DNA of 49,217 nt from Savagea sp. (lineage in GTDB: Bacteria > Bacillota > Bacilli > Bacillales_A > Planococcaceae), in the NCBI GenBank assembly GCA_030152585.1, contig JASLJC010000091.1, positions 1 through 49,217 of the forward strand, read 5' to 3'. The notes beneath the pieces were generated by a model, which saw only the letters and a program-made list of their open reading frames with translations, was not told the DNA's origin and did not search any database. Both the position numbers and the translations under genes were made by a program. This document shows positions 8,200-16,363 of the stretch, piece by piece (position 1 is the first letter of the stretch; each line of letters starts with the position of its first letter).

Positions 8200-8217
8200 C
8201 AGAAAAGAGGGATCGAA

Positions 8218-10191
8218 GTGGAGACGTTATTTCGTAAGCGACTCATTCGTTGGCCGTTATTAGCGCTGACGATATTAGGACTGATTAGCGCCATCGGTCT
8301 ATTTCTGTTTCATTTTTGGGTCGGGTTGTTGTATACCGTCGCTTTCGCTTTTTTAATCGGTGCGACATGGCGGGAAGAAGAACGGACGTATACAGCGACA
8401 GAACGTCATATCGAGTCGTTATCGTATCGACTAAAACGGGTCGGTGAAGAAGCGTTAATGCAATTGCCGATCGGTATCGTCTTGATTGATGATGAACGAC
8501 AAGTCGATTGGACGAATGACTATACGGTCGATATTTTTCATAAAGGGCCACTTATCGGGACATCTCTGTCTGAGATGATGCCTGAGCTCGTACCACTCCT
8601 TGAAAAAGAAGTGGAGACGTCAACAGTCGTAATCGGTGACCGGACGTTTGATGTTCATTACCGAAAAAATGATAAATTGTTTTATATCTTTGATATTACA
8701 GACCGAGCTGTCGTACATGAATTGTACGAAGGGGATAAAACGGTGCTCGGTATCGTTTTAATCGACAATTATGAAGAACTTGCACAACGGATGGACGATC
8801 AGACGAAAAGCCAAATGAATTCGCACGTTACGTCCATCGTGGACAATTGGGCGCGCGAACACGGTATTTTTATGAAACGTATCGCAGCGGATCGATTTTT
8901 CACGGTATTGAACGAAAGTATTTTACGCGACTTAGAAGAGACGAAATTTCACATTTTAGATGAAGTGCGTGAAAAAACGGCAGAACGAACAGCAGGTTTA
9001 ACGTTAAGTATCGGGATTGGGACAGGTTCGTCATCTTTGATTGAACTCGGGGAAATCGCACAATCGAGTTTAGACCTCGTATTAGGTCGGGGTGGTGACC
9101 AAGTGGCCATTAAAGAAGCGGATGGAAAATTGCGTTTTTACGGTGGGAAAACGAATCCCGTTGAAAAGCGGACGCGTGTACGTGCACGTGTTATTTCTCA
9201 TGCGCTACGCGATATGATTCAAGGAAGTGACCAAGTGTTCGTCATGGGGCATAAAATGCCAGACATGGATGCAATCGGTGCAGCAGTCGGTGTGCGAAAA
9301 ATGGCACGAATGAACGACGTTGAAGGATACATTGTGATCGATACAGAACAGCTTGACAATAGCGTCATTCGGTTAATGAACGAAATTAAACGAGATGAGG
9401 AACTGTATGCACATTTCATTTCACCAGAAGAAGCGATGAATAAAATGACAGATCGGTCGTTACTCGTCGTAGTCGATACACATAAACCGAGCCTCGTTAT
9501 AGAAGAAAAAGTGTTAAAACAAGCCGAAAAAGTCGTCGTCATCGATCACCATCGACGCGGTGAAGAGTTTATTCAACATACGATGCTCGTCTATATGGAA
9601 CCGTACGCTTCTTCGACAGCTGAACTTGTCACGGAATTGATTGAATATCAACCGAAAAAAGAGAAGCTAAACCGACTCGAAGCGACAGCGATGTTAGCGG
9701 GTATTGTAGTCGATACGAAAAGTTTTACATTACGTACAGGATCGCGAACATTTGAAGCGGCGTCTTATTTACGGATGCACGGAGCTGATACAGTGCTCGT
9801 TCAACGGTTATTAAAAGAAGATCTCGATACGTATTTAGAACGGGCAGAACTGATTCGGAATGTGACGCTATCGAAAGAAGGTATCGCCATTTCAAAAGGT
9901 GAAAATGACACCCCGTACAATTCGGTTTTAATTGCGCAAACAGCTGATATACTATTGTCGATGAACGATGTGACCGCTTCGTTCGTGATTGCGCCACGAA
10001 ATGATGGTAAAATAGGAATAAGCGCACGTTCACTCGGTGACATTAATGTTCAAGTCATTATGGAAGAACTCGGTGGTGGCGGTCATTTGACGAACGCCGC
10101 ATGCCAACTTTCTGTCGGAACAGTGAACGAAGCAGAGCAGTTGCTACAAGAAGCGATTGCTCGTCAATTTGAAGGAGGAGAAGAAACATGA
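8218..10191 (+). CDS. gdpP: Cyclic-di-AMP phosphodiesterase GdpP
   Basis: The 657-residue protein hydrolyses c-di-AMP to pApA and controls its cellular level. Two N-terminal membrane segments (about residues 13-52) are followed by a degenerate PAS domain (about 75-150). A degenerate GGDEF domain follows, in which GGDEF reads AADRF at residues 223-227, as is normal for this family. The C-terminal DHH-DHHA1 module shows GHKMPDMDA at 344-352, IDHHRRG at 442-448 and GGGGH at 619-623, so the catalytic manganese ligands are intact. The start is GTG. The stop overlaps the ATG of rplI by the ATGA arrangement, indicating translational coupling. Confidence 0.97.
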   Translation: METLFRKRLIRWPLLALTILGLISAIGLFLFHFWVGLLYTVAFAFLIGATWREEERTYTATERHIESLSYRLKRVGEEALMQLPIGIVLIDDERQVDWTNDYTVDIFHKGPLIGTSLSEMMPELVPLLEKEVETSTVVIGDRTFDVHYRKNDKLFYIFDITDRAVVHELYEGDKTVLGIVLIDNYEELAQRMDDQTKSQMNSHVTSIVDNWAREHGIFMKRIAADRFFTVLNESILRDLEETKFHILDEVREKTAERTAGLTLSIGIGTGSSSLIELGEIAQSSLDLVLGRGGDQVAIKEADGKLRFYGGKTNPVEKRTRVRARVISHALRDMIQGSDQVFVMGHKMPDMDAIGAAVGVRKMARMNDVEGYIVIDTEQLDNSVIRLMNEIKRDEELYAHFISPEEAMNKMTDRSLLVVVDTHKPSLVIEEKVLKQAEKVVVIDHHRRGEEFIQHTMLVYMEPYASSTAELVTELIEYQPKKEKLNRLEATAMLAGIVVDTKSFTLRTGSRTFEAASYLRMHGADTVLVQRLLKEDLDTYLERAELIRNVTLSKEGIAISKGENDTPYNSVLIAQTADILLSMNDVTASFVIAPRNDGKIGISARSLGDINVQVIMEELGGGGHLTNAACQLSVGTVNEAEQLLQEAIARQFEGGEET

Positions 10192-10634
10192 AAGTAATTT
10201 TCTTAAAAGACGTAAAAGGACAAGGTAAAGAAGGCGAAGTGAAAGAAGTATCAACAGGATATGCACAAAACTTCTTACTGAAACAAAAATTAGCCGTCGA
10301 AGCGACACCTGCCAACTTAGGTCGTTTAAAAGGTATTCAAAAACGTGAAGCAAAAGATGCGGCTGAAGAATTAAAAGAAGCGAAAGCGTTAAAAGAAATT
10401 TTAGACGAAACGACAATCGAAATGAAAGCAAAATCAGGTGAAGGTGGTCGTTTATTCGGTTCTATTACGACAAAACAAATTGCAAGCGAACTCCAAAAGA
10501 AGAAAAAGATTAAAGTAGACCGTCGTAAAATGGATTTACCAGAACCAATCCGTACACTCGGATTTACGAACGTACCGATTAAATTACATCCAGAAGTAAC
10601 AGCGACGATGCGCGTACAAGTCGTCGAACAATAA
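10188..10634 (+). CDS. rplI: Ribosomal protein bL9
   Basis: The 148-residue protein begins MKVIFLKDVKGQGKEGEVKEVSTGYAQNFLLK when read through, the classic bL9 N-terminal domain that binds 23S rRNA. A long central helix rich in lysine, glutamate and alanine (about residues 40-75) leads to the C-terminal domain with GRLFGSITTKQIA. Length and domain order are standard for the family. It overlaps gdpP by four bases and is followed 19 bases later by dnaC, the usual Bacillales order. Confidence 0.98.
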   Translation: MKVIFLKDVKGQGKEGEVKEVSTGYAQNFLLKQKLAVEATPANLGRLKGIQKREAKDAAEELKEAKALKEILDETTIEMKAKSGEGGRLFGSITTKQIASELQKKKKIKVDRRKMDLPEPIRTLGFTNVPIKLHPEVTATMRVQVVEQ

Positions 10635-10653
10635 AAAGAAGGAGTGATCCGCT

Positions 10654-12000
10654 TTGGATACTTTGCAAGAGCGGATTCCACCGCACAATAATGATGCGGA
10701 ACAGTCCGTCATCGGCGCGATTTTTTTAGAACCCGATGCTTTAGTGACAGCCGCGGAAATTATTCGCCCGGACGATTTTTATCGCCGGGCACATCGTATT
10801 ATATTTGAAACGATGTTAACGTTGAGCGACCGTGGGGAACCGATTGATATCGTCACCGTATCGGAAGAATTAAGCGCAACGAAGCAAATTGAAAACGTCG
10901 GTGGGATCACGTACATTGCAGAAATTGCAGAACGGGTCCCAACCGCAGCAAACGTTGAACATTATGCAAAAATTGTAGAAGAAAAAGCGTTACTCCGTCG
11001 TCTTATTTCGACTGCAACAGACGTCATTGAAGATAGTTATACGCGAGAAGACGCAGTAGAAGACGTTTTAGCAGAAGCTGAACGTAAAATGATGCAAGTG
11101 TCGAGCCGAAAAAATACGGGAGATTTTCGCCATATTGGGGACGTTTTAATTGAAACGTTTGAAAATATCGAAACTCTTTTCCATAGTGACGGTGAAATTA
11201 CAGGTATTCCATCTGGATTTGATAGTCTCGACCAAATGACGGCAGGTTTTCAACGGAATGACTTAATTATTGTAGCGGCCCGCCCGTCTGTCGGTAAAAC
11301 GGCGTTCGCTTTAAACATCGCACAAAACGTAGCGACGAAAACGAACTACAAAGTCGCGATATTTAGTTTAGAAATGGGTGCTGACCAACTCGTTCAACGT
11401 ATGCTTTGTGCAGAAGGTGGAATTGATGCACAAGTATTACGGACAGGTAAATTAACAGATGGCGATTGGAAAAAATTAATGATCGCTACGGGGAATTTAT
11501 CGAACGCAGGTGTTTATATTGACGATACACCGGGTGTTCGCGTGAACGAAATTCGAGCAAAATGTCGCCGACTGAAACAAGAACACGGTCTCGACATGGT
11601 CGTCATCGACTATTTACAATTAATTATGGGTTCTGGTCGTCAAGGTGAAAACCGTCAACAAGAAGTGTCGGAAATTTCACGTTCGTTAAAAGGACTGGCA
11701 CGGGAATTAGAAATTCCAGTGATTGCGTTATCTCAGTTATCACGTAGTGTCGAACAGCGACAAGATAAACGACCGATGTTATCGGATTTGCGTGAATCCG
11801 GAAGTATCGAGCAAGATGCGGACATCGTATCTTTTTTATACCGAGAAGATTATTACGACAAAGAAGCAGAAAATAACATTATCGAAATTATTATTGCAAA
11901 GCAGCGGAATGGTCCGACGGGAACGGTCGAACTCGCTTTCGTTAAAGAATACAATAAGTTTGTGAACGTAGCGCAACATATGCAAGCGCCGCCTTCTTAA
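10654..12000 (+). CDS. dnaC: Replicative DNA helicase (DnaB type; DnaC in Bacillus)
   Basis: The 448-residue hexameric helicase unwinds DNA at the replication fork. The N-terminal primase-interacting domain starts MDTLQERIPPHNNDAEQSVI. The RecA-like domain has Walker A at ARPSVGKT (Lys215), the SLEMGADQLVQRM segment, Walker B at VVIDYLQL (Asp319) and the arginine-finger region near QRQDKRPMLSDLRESGSIEQDAD. The start is TTG at 10654 after AAGGAG, about eight bases away. It ends an apparent yybS-gdpP-rplI-dnaC operon, closed by a strong terminator. In Bacillus subtilis purA follows; here a repeat and an IS remnant follow instead. Confidence 0.98.
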   Translation: MDTLQERIPPHNNDAEQSVIGAIFLEPDALVTAAEIIRPDDFYRRAHRIIFETMLTLSDRGEPIDIVTVSEELSATKQIENVGGITYIAEIAERVPTAANVEHYAKIVEEKALLRRLISTATDVIEDSYTREDAVEDVLAEAERKMMQVSSRKNTGDFRHIGDVLIETFENIETLFHSDGEITGIPSGFDSLDQMTAGFQRNDLIIVAARPSVGKTAFALNIAQNVATKTNYKVAIFSLEMGADQLVQRMLCAEGGIDAQVLRTGKLTDGDWKKLMIATGNLSNAGVYIDDTPGVRVNEIRAKCRRLKQEHGLDMVVIDYLQLIMGSGRQGENRQQEVSEISRSLKGLARELEIPVIALSQLSRSVEQRQDKRPMLSDLRESGSIEQDADIVSFLYREDYYDKEAENNIIEIIIAKQRNGPTGTVELAFVKEYNKFVNVAQHMQAPPS

Positions 12001-12004
12001 ACGT

Positions 12005-12050
12005 AAAAAAGGTGTCTCCCTTCTCTATAAGAGAAAGGGGACACCTTTTG
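12005..12050 (+). terminator. dnaC terminator
   Basis: A long stem AAAGGTGTC.CCCTTCTC pairs with GAGAAAGGGGACACCTTT around the loop TATAA, and is followed by T-rich sequence. Repeat copy C begins about ten bases after it. Confidence 0.85.
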
Positions 12051-12060
12051 TGCGTTTTTG

Positions 12061-12213
12061 GGTTTTATAATATATGTTGGGGTTTCTACACAATTCCGCA
12101 CGCCTGCATGCAAGACGTGAGGCTCGCTCTTCAACTTCCCAAGCAAGTTTTTTTGGCATTGGAAGAGCTCGCAATCCCGTAGGCGTCTGCAAATCCGTAC
12201 GGAATGGTGTGCA
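12061..12213 (-). repeat. Hairpin-rich intergenic repeat, copy C (fullest copy)
   Basis: On the minus strand this matches copies A and B, ending in the shared terminus written on the plus strand as GGTTTTATAATATATG. It is the longest copy. Its two halves are imperfect inverted repeats: CACAC.ATTCCG near 12190-12213 matches CTACACAATTCCG near 12085-12098, and GCGAGCTCTTCCA matches the complement of GAAGAGCGAGC. The whole unit could therefore fold as one long hairpin. It lies between the dnaC terminator and an ISL3 transposase remnant, so it is probably the non-coding end of that element or a derived miniature. Confidence 0.8.
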
Positions 12214-12224
12214 TAAAAAAACGC

Positions 12225-12698
12225 ACGTCTCCTTGTTTTCCTATATACTTTGATTGCTTAGAAAAAAGTATCAAACGTTCACGTACTGTTTTGTATAAAA
12301 GAAACTTGTCTCCTTTAAAACAAAAAGAATTGATGCGTTACTTATCTTATTCCGAAGAGGTAACAGAAGCCTATCAGTTAAAAGAGTCTTTTGTGCAGTC
12401 GTTCGATCAGTCGAAGGAGTCAGAAAATATTTCAGAAGTGAAAAAAGGTCTAATTGATTGGTATGAAGAAATATCTCATTGTGAGCCAATGAAGCGTACA
12501 GTGATGACATTGAAAGAAAAGTAAACAGAGATTTTAAATAGCTTTGTCTATGGCTACACAAATGGTTTTGTAGAAGGATTAAACAACAAAACGAAAGTGA
12601 TCAAAAGAGCCACTTATGGCTTTCGTTCTTTTGATCACTTCCGAGCAAAGATTTTATTGAGTCATAAGTATAAAAATATAGGTTCTCATTTAGGGTGA
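12225..12698 (+). pseudogene. ISL3-family transposase remnant (C-terminal part)
   Basis: The frame encodes the C-terminal third of an ISL3-type transposase. It runs from roughly KQKELMRYLSYSEEVTEAYQ to a region reading TNGFVEGLNNKTKVIKRATY, the hallmark end of this family, then GFRSFDHFRAKILLSH. A TAA stop at 12522-12524 interrupts the frame, but the same frame continues cleanly to a TGA at 12696-12698. The N-terminal zinc-finger, helix-turn-helix and DDE core are missing. The left side joins repeat copy C and the right end overlaps the last bases of the convergent kinase gene. No right-hand inverted terminus is seen, so the element is dead. Confidence 0.85.
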
Positions 12699-13559
12699 CG
12701 GATTCGTCACCTTAACACTTGAAAAAGAACCGATTTTTTCAATTTGGACGCCGTCTTCGCCAAATTTTTTAAAAGCTGCGTGATCAGTCGGCCCAACCCC
12801 TCGTTTTGCTTCAATCGCGTGGCGAATGGCTGCTGTAATATATCGTTTCGCTAAAAAGACAGCATCGGGAACAGTAGCCCCTTTTGCGAGTTGTGCGGCA
12901 ATCGCAGCTGAATACGTACAGCCGGCACCGTTCGTATTTTTCGTATGAATGCGAGGAGCTGTTAAACGATACATATTTGTTCCGTCGTATAAAATATCGA
13001 TCGCTGGTCCAGCGAGACGACCGCCTTTTACTAAAACATATTCACTTCCGAGCGTATGAATCGTTTGAGCAGCTTCGATTAAATCATCTTCAGTTTGGAG
13101 TGCATCGAACGGTTTCCCCATCAAAAATGAAGCTTCATACATATTCGGTGTAATGATCGTCGCTTGCGGTAAAATTTCTTCTTTGAATGCGAGAATGGCT
13201 TCATCTTCTAACAATTTGGAACCGAGTTTTCCGATCATGACCGGGTCTGTGACAATCGTATTGACGTCGGAAGAACGTAAAATCGATGCAGTCGTTCGAA
13301 TGATCTCTTCTGTAAACAGCATCCCTGTTTTAATGACGTCTGCTCCGATATCTTCAAACATCGTATACGCTTGTGCTTCAATCGTTTCAATCGGTTGCGG
13401 GTAGACGCCGCGTTTCATTTGAGGATGACGTGCAACAATCGCTGTGATCGCTGCTACTCCGTAAACATCCAATTCTTGAAATGTTTTTAAATCGGCTTGA
13501 ATACCGGCACCTCCCCGTGCGGCAGAGCCTGCAATTGTTAATACACGACCTCTATTCAT
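12690..13559 (-). CDS. pdxK: PdxK/ThiD-type pyridoxine/hydroxymethylpyrimidine kinase
   Basis: The 289-residue protein belongs to the ribokinase-like PdxK/ThiD group, which phosphorylates pyridoxal, pyridoxine or HMP. Visible motifs are VLTIAGSAARGGAGIQADLKTFQE at the N-terminus, TDPVMIGKLG, TPNMYEASFL, VLVKGGR and the anion-hole loop NTNGAGCTYSAAIAA near the end. The end GVGPTDHAAF resembles PdxK of staphylococci and bacilli more than classical ThiD. The usual GSDSSGGAG reads GSAARGGAG, an unusual change close to the substrate site. The ATG at 13559 has GGAGAAGG upstream. The last residues overlap the IS remnant and may have been altered by it. Confidence 0.85.
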   Translation of the reverse strand: MNRGRVLTIAGSAARGGAGIQADLKTFQELDVYGVAAITAIVARHPQMKRGVYPQPIETIEAQAYTMFEDIGADVIKTGMLFTEEIIRTTASILRSSDVNTIVTDPVMIGKLGSKLLEDEAILAFKEEILPQATIITPNMYEASFLMGKPFDALQTEDDLIEAAQTIHTLGSEYVLVKGGRLAGPAIDILYDGTNMYRLTAPRIHTKNTNGAGCTYSAAIAAQLAKGATVPDAVFLAKRYITAAIRHAIEAKRGVGPTDHAAFKKFGEDGVQIEKIGSFSSVKVTNPSP

Positions 13560-13636
13560 AAAACCTTCTCCTTTTAATTTCAAGTATTGTACTCCTGTAA
13601 AGTATACCGTATTTCAAAAGTGAATGAAAAGAGGTT

Positions 13637-13664
13637 TTGAAAATGAAAAAATGGTCTATATAAA
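13637..13664 (+). promoter_or_regulatory. Promoter of the opine-dehydrogenase/nhaC operon
   Basis: TTGAAA (13637-13642) and TATAAA (13659-13664) are separated by 16 bases. The transcript would start near 13671, just before a cre-like sequence. Confidence 0.5.
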
Positions 13665-13679
13665 AGAAACAAAGGTAAA

Positions 13680-13693
13680 AGAAAGCGTTTACA
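13680..13693. promoter_or_regulatory. cre-like site (CcpA)
   Basis: AGAAAGCGTTTACA fits the catabolite-responsive element consensus TGWAANCGNTNWCA at all but the first base. It lies between the promoter and the Shine-Dalgarno, a position where CcpA acts as a roadblock. Carbon catabolite repression of the operon is inferred. Confidence 0.5.
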
Positions 13694-13709
13694 AAAGGGG
13701 AGAATACAT

Positions 13710-14804
13710 ATGACAAACAAAACAGTAGCGATCATAGGAGCTGGAAACGGTGGGATTACTGCCGCAGCAGATTTAGCCGATCGCGGATTTGATGTTCGAT
13801 TGTATCAAAATGAAGCATTTGCAGACGGGTTACAGCCGATGATTGATAAGGGTGGTGTGACATTAGAAGAAGAAGGACGCTCGACGTTCGTGCCGATACC
13901 TGTCATTACGACAGATTTAAAAGAAGCAGTAGATGAAGCCGATGTCATTATGTTAACCGTACCAGGAGATGCGATTCGTCCGATTGCACGCGACTTAGCA
14001 CCACTCGTTCAAGAAGATCAAGTCATCTTTTTAAACGGTGCGGCATCGCTCGGCGCAGTCCGGTTCGTCCAAGAAGCGCGACGTCAAGGGATTCAAACAT
14101 CATTTAACATTGCGGAGACGAATTCATTAACGTACGGGACACGTGCTTTTCCAGAAGAAGCCCGCGTAGAGCTCGGTTTACGTGTGAAACGTTTATATTT
14201 CGCAGCGTATCCGAAAGAAAAAACAGATGCGTTATACGAGATTTGTTATCCGTTATATGACTGTCTCGTCAAAGCCGATAGTATTTGGGAGACGACGTTA
14301 GAAAATGGAAACCCTGAAGTCCATCCCGGTCCGTCGCTTTTAAATGCAGGGCGGATTGATTATTCGAACGGCGAATTTTGGTTGTACAAAGAAGGTATTA
14401 CAGAGCATACAGTCATCGTTTTACGTGCGATCGAAGCAGAGCGAATGGCGATTGGACGTGCGTTCGGTTATACGTTAGAAGATGCGGTACAAAGCCGAGC
14501 ACGTCGTGGTTATTTTGAATCAGAAGAAGGTGACTTACAAACGTTATTTAACACAAGTCCTGTATTTACGAAAATTAAAGGACCGGTTTCGGTTCATTCG
14601 CGTTATTTTACAGAAGATATTCGAATGGGTCTCGTCTTATGGTCTGATCTTGGGCGGATTGCGAACGTGCCGACACCGAATATTGATGCGGTCATTACGT
14701 TAGCAAGTACGATGTTGAAAGAAGATTTCCGTCAAACAGGACTTACGTTAGCAGATATTGAAATGAATGAAAATACAGTCGATGCGTTGAAAGCGCGCGT
14801 ATAA
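13710..14804 (+). CDS. NAD/NADP octopine/nopaline dehydrogenase family protein
   Basis: The 364-residue protein opens with a Rossmann fold, VAIIGAGNGGITAAADLADRGFDVRLY. The opine dehydrogenase domain follows from about residue 180, with NGNPEVHPGPSLLNAGRID containing the NxxxHP catalytic histidine, and the late motif GRIANVPTPNIDAVITLAS. Family members reductively couple an amino acid to an alpha-keto acid, or run the reverse oxidation of opines. The nhaC-type gene starts 12 bases after its stop, so they form an operon that probably combines transport and metabolism of one substrate. Metallophore-type opine synthases need a partner synthase, which is absent. Substrate unknown. Confidence 0.87.
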   Translation: MTNKTVAIIGAGNGGITAAADLADRGFDVRLYQNEAFADGLQPMIDKGGVTLEEEGRSTFVPIPVITTDLKEAVDEADVIMLTVPGDAIRPIARDLAPLVQEDQVIFLNGAASLGAVRFVQEARRQGIQTSFNIAETNSLTYGTRAFPEEARVELGLRVKRLYFAAYPKEKTDALYEICYPLYDCLVKADSIWETTLENGNPEVHPGPSLLNAGRIDYSNGEFWLYKEGITEHTVIVLRAIEAERMAIGRAFGYTLEDAVQSRARRGYFESEEGDLQTLFNTSPVFTKIKGPVSVHSRYFTEDIRMGLVLWSDLGRIANVPTPNIDAVITLASTMLKEDFRQTGLTLADIEMNENTVDALKARV

Positions 14805-14816
14805 GGAAGTGATGAG

Positions 14817-16247
14817 ATGACGACAAAACGAAAACCAACGTTACTTGAAGCAATCTCTGGCTTTCTCTTTATGGCTGTCGTCATCGGCGTCGGCTTTGGG
14901 ATTTACGGTATTAGTATTCAAATTTTGCTTATCGTCGCAGCAGCTTATGCCGCATGGATCGGTCTACGAGTCGGCTTAACATGGGCTGAAATGGAAGAAG
15001 GAATTTCCGTTCGAATCGGAAAAGTGATGCCTGCGATTTTCATTTTATTTTCGGTCGGTATTATTGTCGGAAGTTGGATGTATGCCGGTACGGTTCCGAT
15101 GCTCATTTATTACGGATTAAAAATTATTAGTCCGACGTACTTTTTAGTGACAGCATTCATTATCGTTGCGGTCGTCTCTGTCGGAACGGGAACCGCATGG
15201 GGATCGACTGCAACAGCAGGTGTTGCGTTAATGGGGATTGCTTCTCAAATCGGTATTCCACTCGGTATGGCAGCCGGAGCAGTCATTGCAGGAGGGGTAT
15301 TTGGAGATAAATTGTCTCCACTGTCAGATACGACGAATTTAGCACCACTTGTCACAGGTGTTCAATTGTTTGAACATATTCGGCATATGTTATATACGAC
15401 ATTACCTGCAGCACTCATTGGAATCATCGTCTATTTAATTGCAGGTTTTAGCTTACAGACGAACAGCAACGCGGATTTATCAAGCGTTCAATCTTTGATG
15501 GCGGAGCTTGACTCGATTTTTCATTGGAACATTTGGATGCTCCTTCCGTTTGCGGTAATCTTTTGGGGCGCTTGGCGAAAACATCCGACTGTTCCGATTA
15601 TGTTATTTTCATCAGCAGTTGCAGTCGTCGTCGGAATGTTTTCAAATCGGTTTGCATTCGCAGACGGGATGAAAGCGATGACGAACGGATTTGATATCGC
15701 AATGATTGAACATGCAGGATTAGCGTCGACAGGTTTTTCTGAAACGGTATTAAGTTTATTGAACCGTGGCGGTTTATTTTCAATGACGACGATCGCCATT
15801 ACAATTATTTGCGGTTATGCTTTTGCTGGTATTATGGAAGTATCCGGCTCGCTCGATGTCATTTTACAGTCGATTTCAAAACATATCCAACAAGTGTGGC
15901 AACTCATCGGTGTTACGATTATCGGGAGTGTCTTACTCGTTTTCACAGCGGGTGTCGCTTCGATTTCCATTATTATGGTCGGTACATTACTTGCACCGGT
16001 TTACGATAAAATGGGACTCCACCGGAAAAACTTATCGCGGACGTTAGAAGATGCCGGTACGATGTTATTACCGTTCGTTCCGTGGGGCGTTTCAGGAATA
16101 TTTTATTTAGAAATCCTCGGCGTCGGTGTATGGGATTACGGAATTTGGACAGTTGCTTCTTACCTCTGTATCGTATTTGCGATGATTTACGCATTTACCG
16201 GTTTTTCTATTCAACGAACAGATACAAAAGAAAAACAAGTAGCGTAA
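14817..16247 (+). CDS. NhaC family Na+/H+ antiporter
   Basis: The 476-residue protein has about eleven to twelve hydrophobic segments and NhaC signatures such as GTGTAWGSTATAGVALMGIA and GGVFGDKLSPLSDTTNLAP. The last of these is the conserved ion-site region of the family. NhaC-type proteins include plain sodium/proton antiporters and substrate antiporters such as malate/lactate exchangers. Its tight coupling to an opine-type dehydrogenase (12-base gap) suggests the second kind, perhaps an amino acid or opine exchanger. The start ATG follows GGAAGTGATGAG. The operon is closed by the bidirectional terminator at 16315-16350. Confidence 0.9.
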   Translation: MTTKRKPTLLEAISGFLFMAVVIGVGFGIYGISIQILLIVAAAYAAWIGLRVGLTWAEMEEGISVRIGKVMPAIFILFSVGIIVGSWMYAGTVPMLIYYGLKIISPTYFLVTAFIIVAVVSVGTGTAWGSTATAGVALMGIASQIGIPLGMAAGAVIAGGVFGDKLSPLSDTTNLAPLVTGVQLFEHIRHMLYTTLPAALIGIIVYLIAGFSLQTNSNADLSSVQSLMAELDSIFHWNIWMLLPFAVIFWGAWRKHPTVPIMLFSSAVAVVVGMFSNRFAFADGMKAMTNGFDIAMIEHAGLASTGFSETVLSLLNRGGLFSMTTIAITIICGYAFAGIMEVSGSLDVILQSISKHIQQVWQLIGVTIIGSVLLVFTAGVASISIIMVGTLLAPVYDKMGLHRKNLSRTLEDAGTMLLPFVPWGVSGIFYLEILGVGVWDYGIWTVASYLCIVFAMIYAFTGFSIQRTDTKEKQVA

Positions 16248-16265
16248 TTGTCCACATGTGGATAA
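16248..16265. promoter_or_regulatory. DnaA-box pair 2 (after nhaC)
   Basis: Directly after the nhaC stop, TTGTCCACA (16248-16256, one mismatch) and a perfect inverted DnaA box TGTGGATAA (16257-16265) sit back to back without a gap. The same geometry occurs inside the tetM-like gene at 41635-41652. Confidence 0.65.
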
Positions 16266-16314
16266 GTGAAACGAAATGACCTTTCACCGAATCCTTTAAA
16301 GAATAGTAAACGAA

Positions 16315-16350
16315 AAAAGATGGAACGCAGTTGACTGCGCTCCATCTTTT
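16315..16350. terminator. Bidirectional terminator between nhaC and bdhA
   Basis: AAAAGATGGA plus ACGCAG pairs with CTGCGC plus TCCATCTTTT around a TTGA loop. Runs of A and T on the two sides suit both convergent genes. Confidence 0.85.
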
Positions 16351-16363
16351 GCTATCGTTTTAT

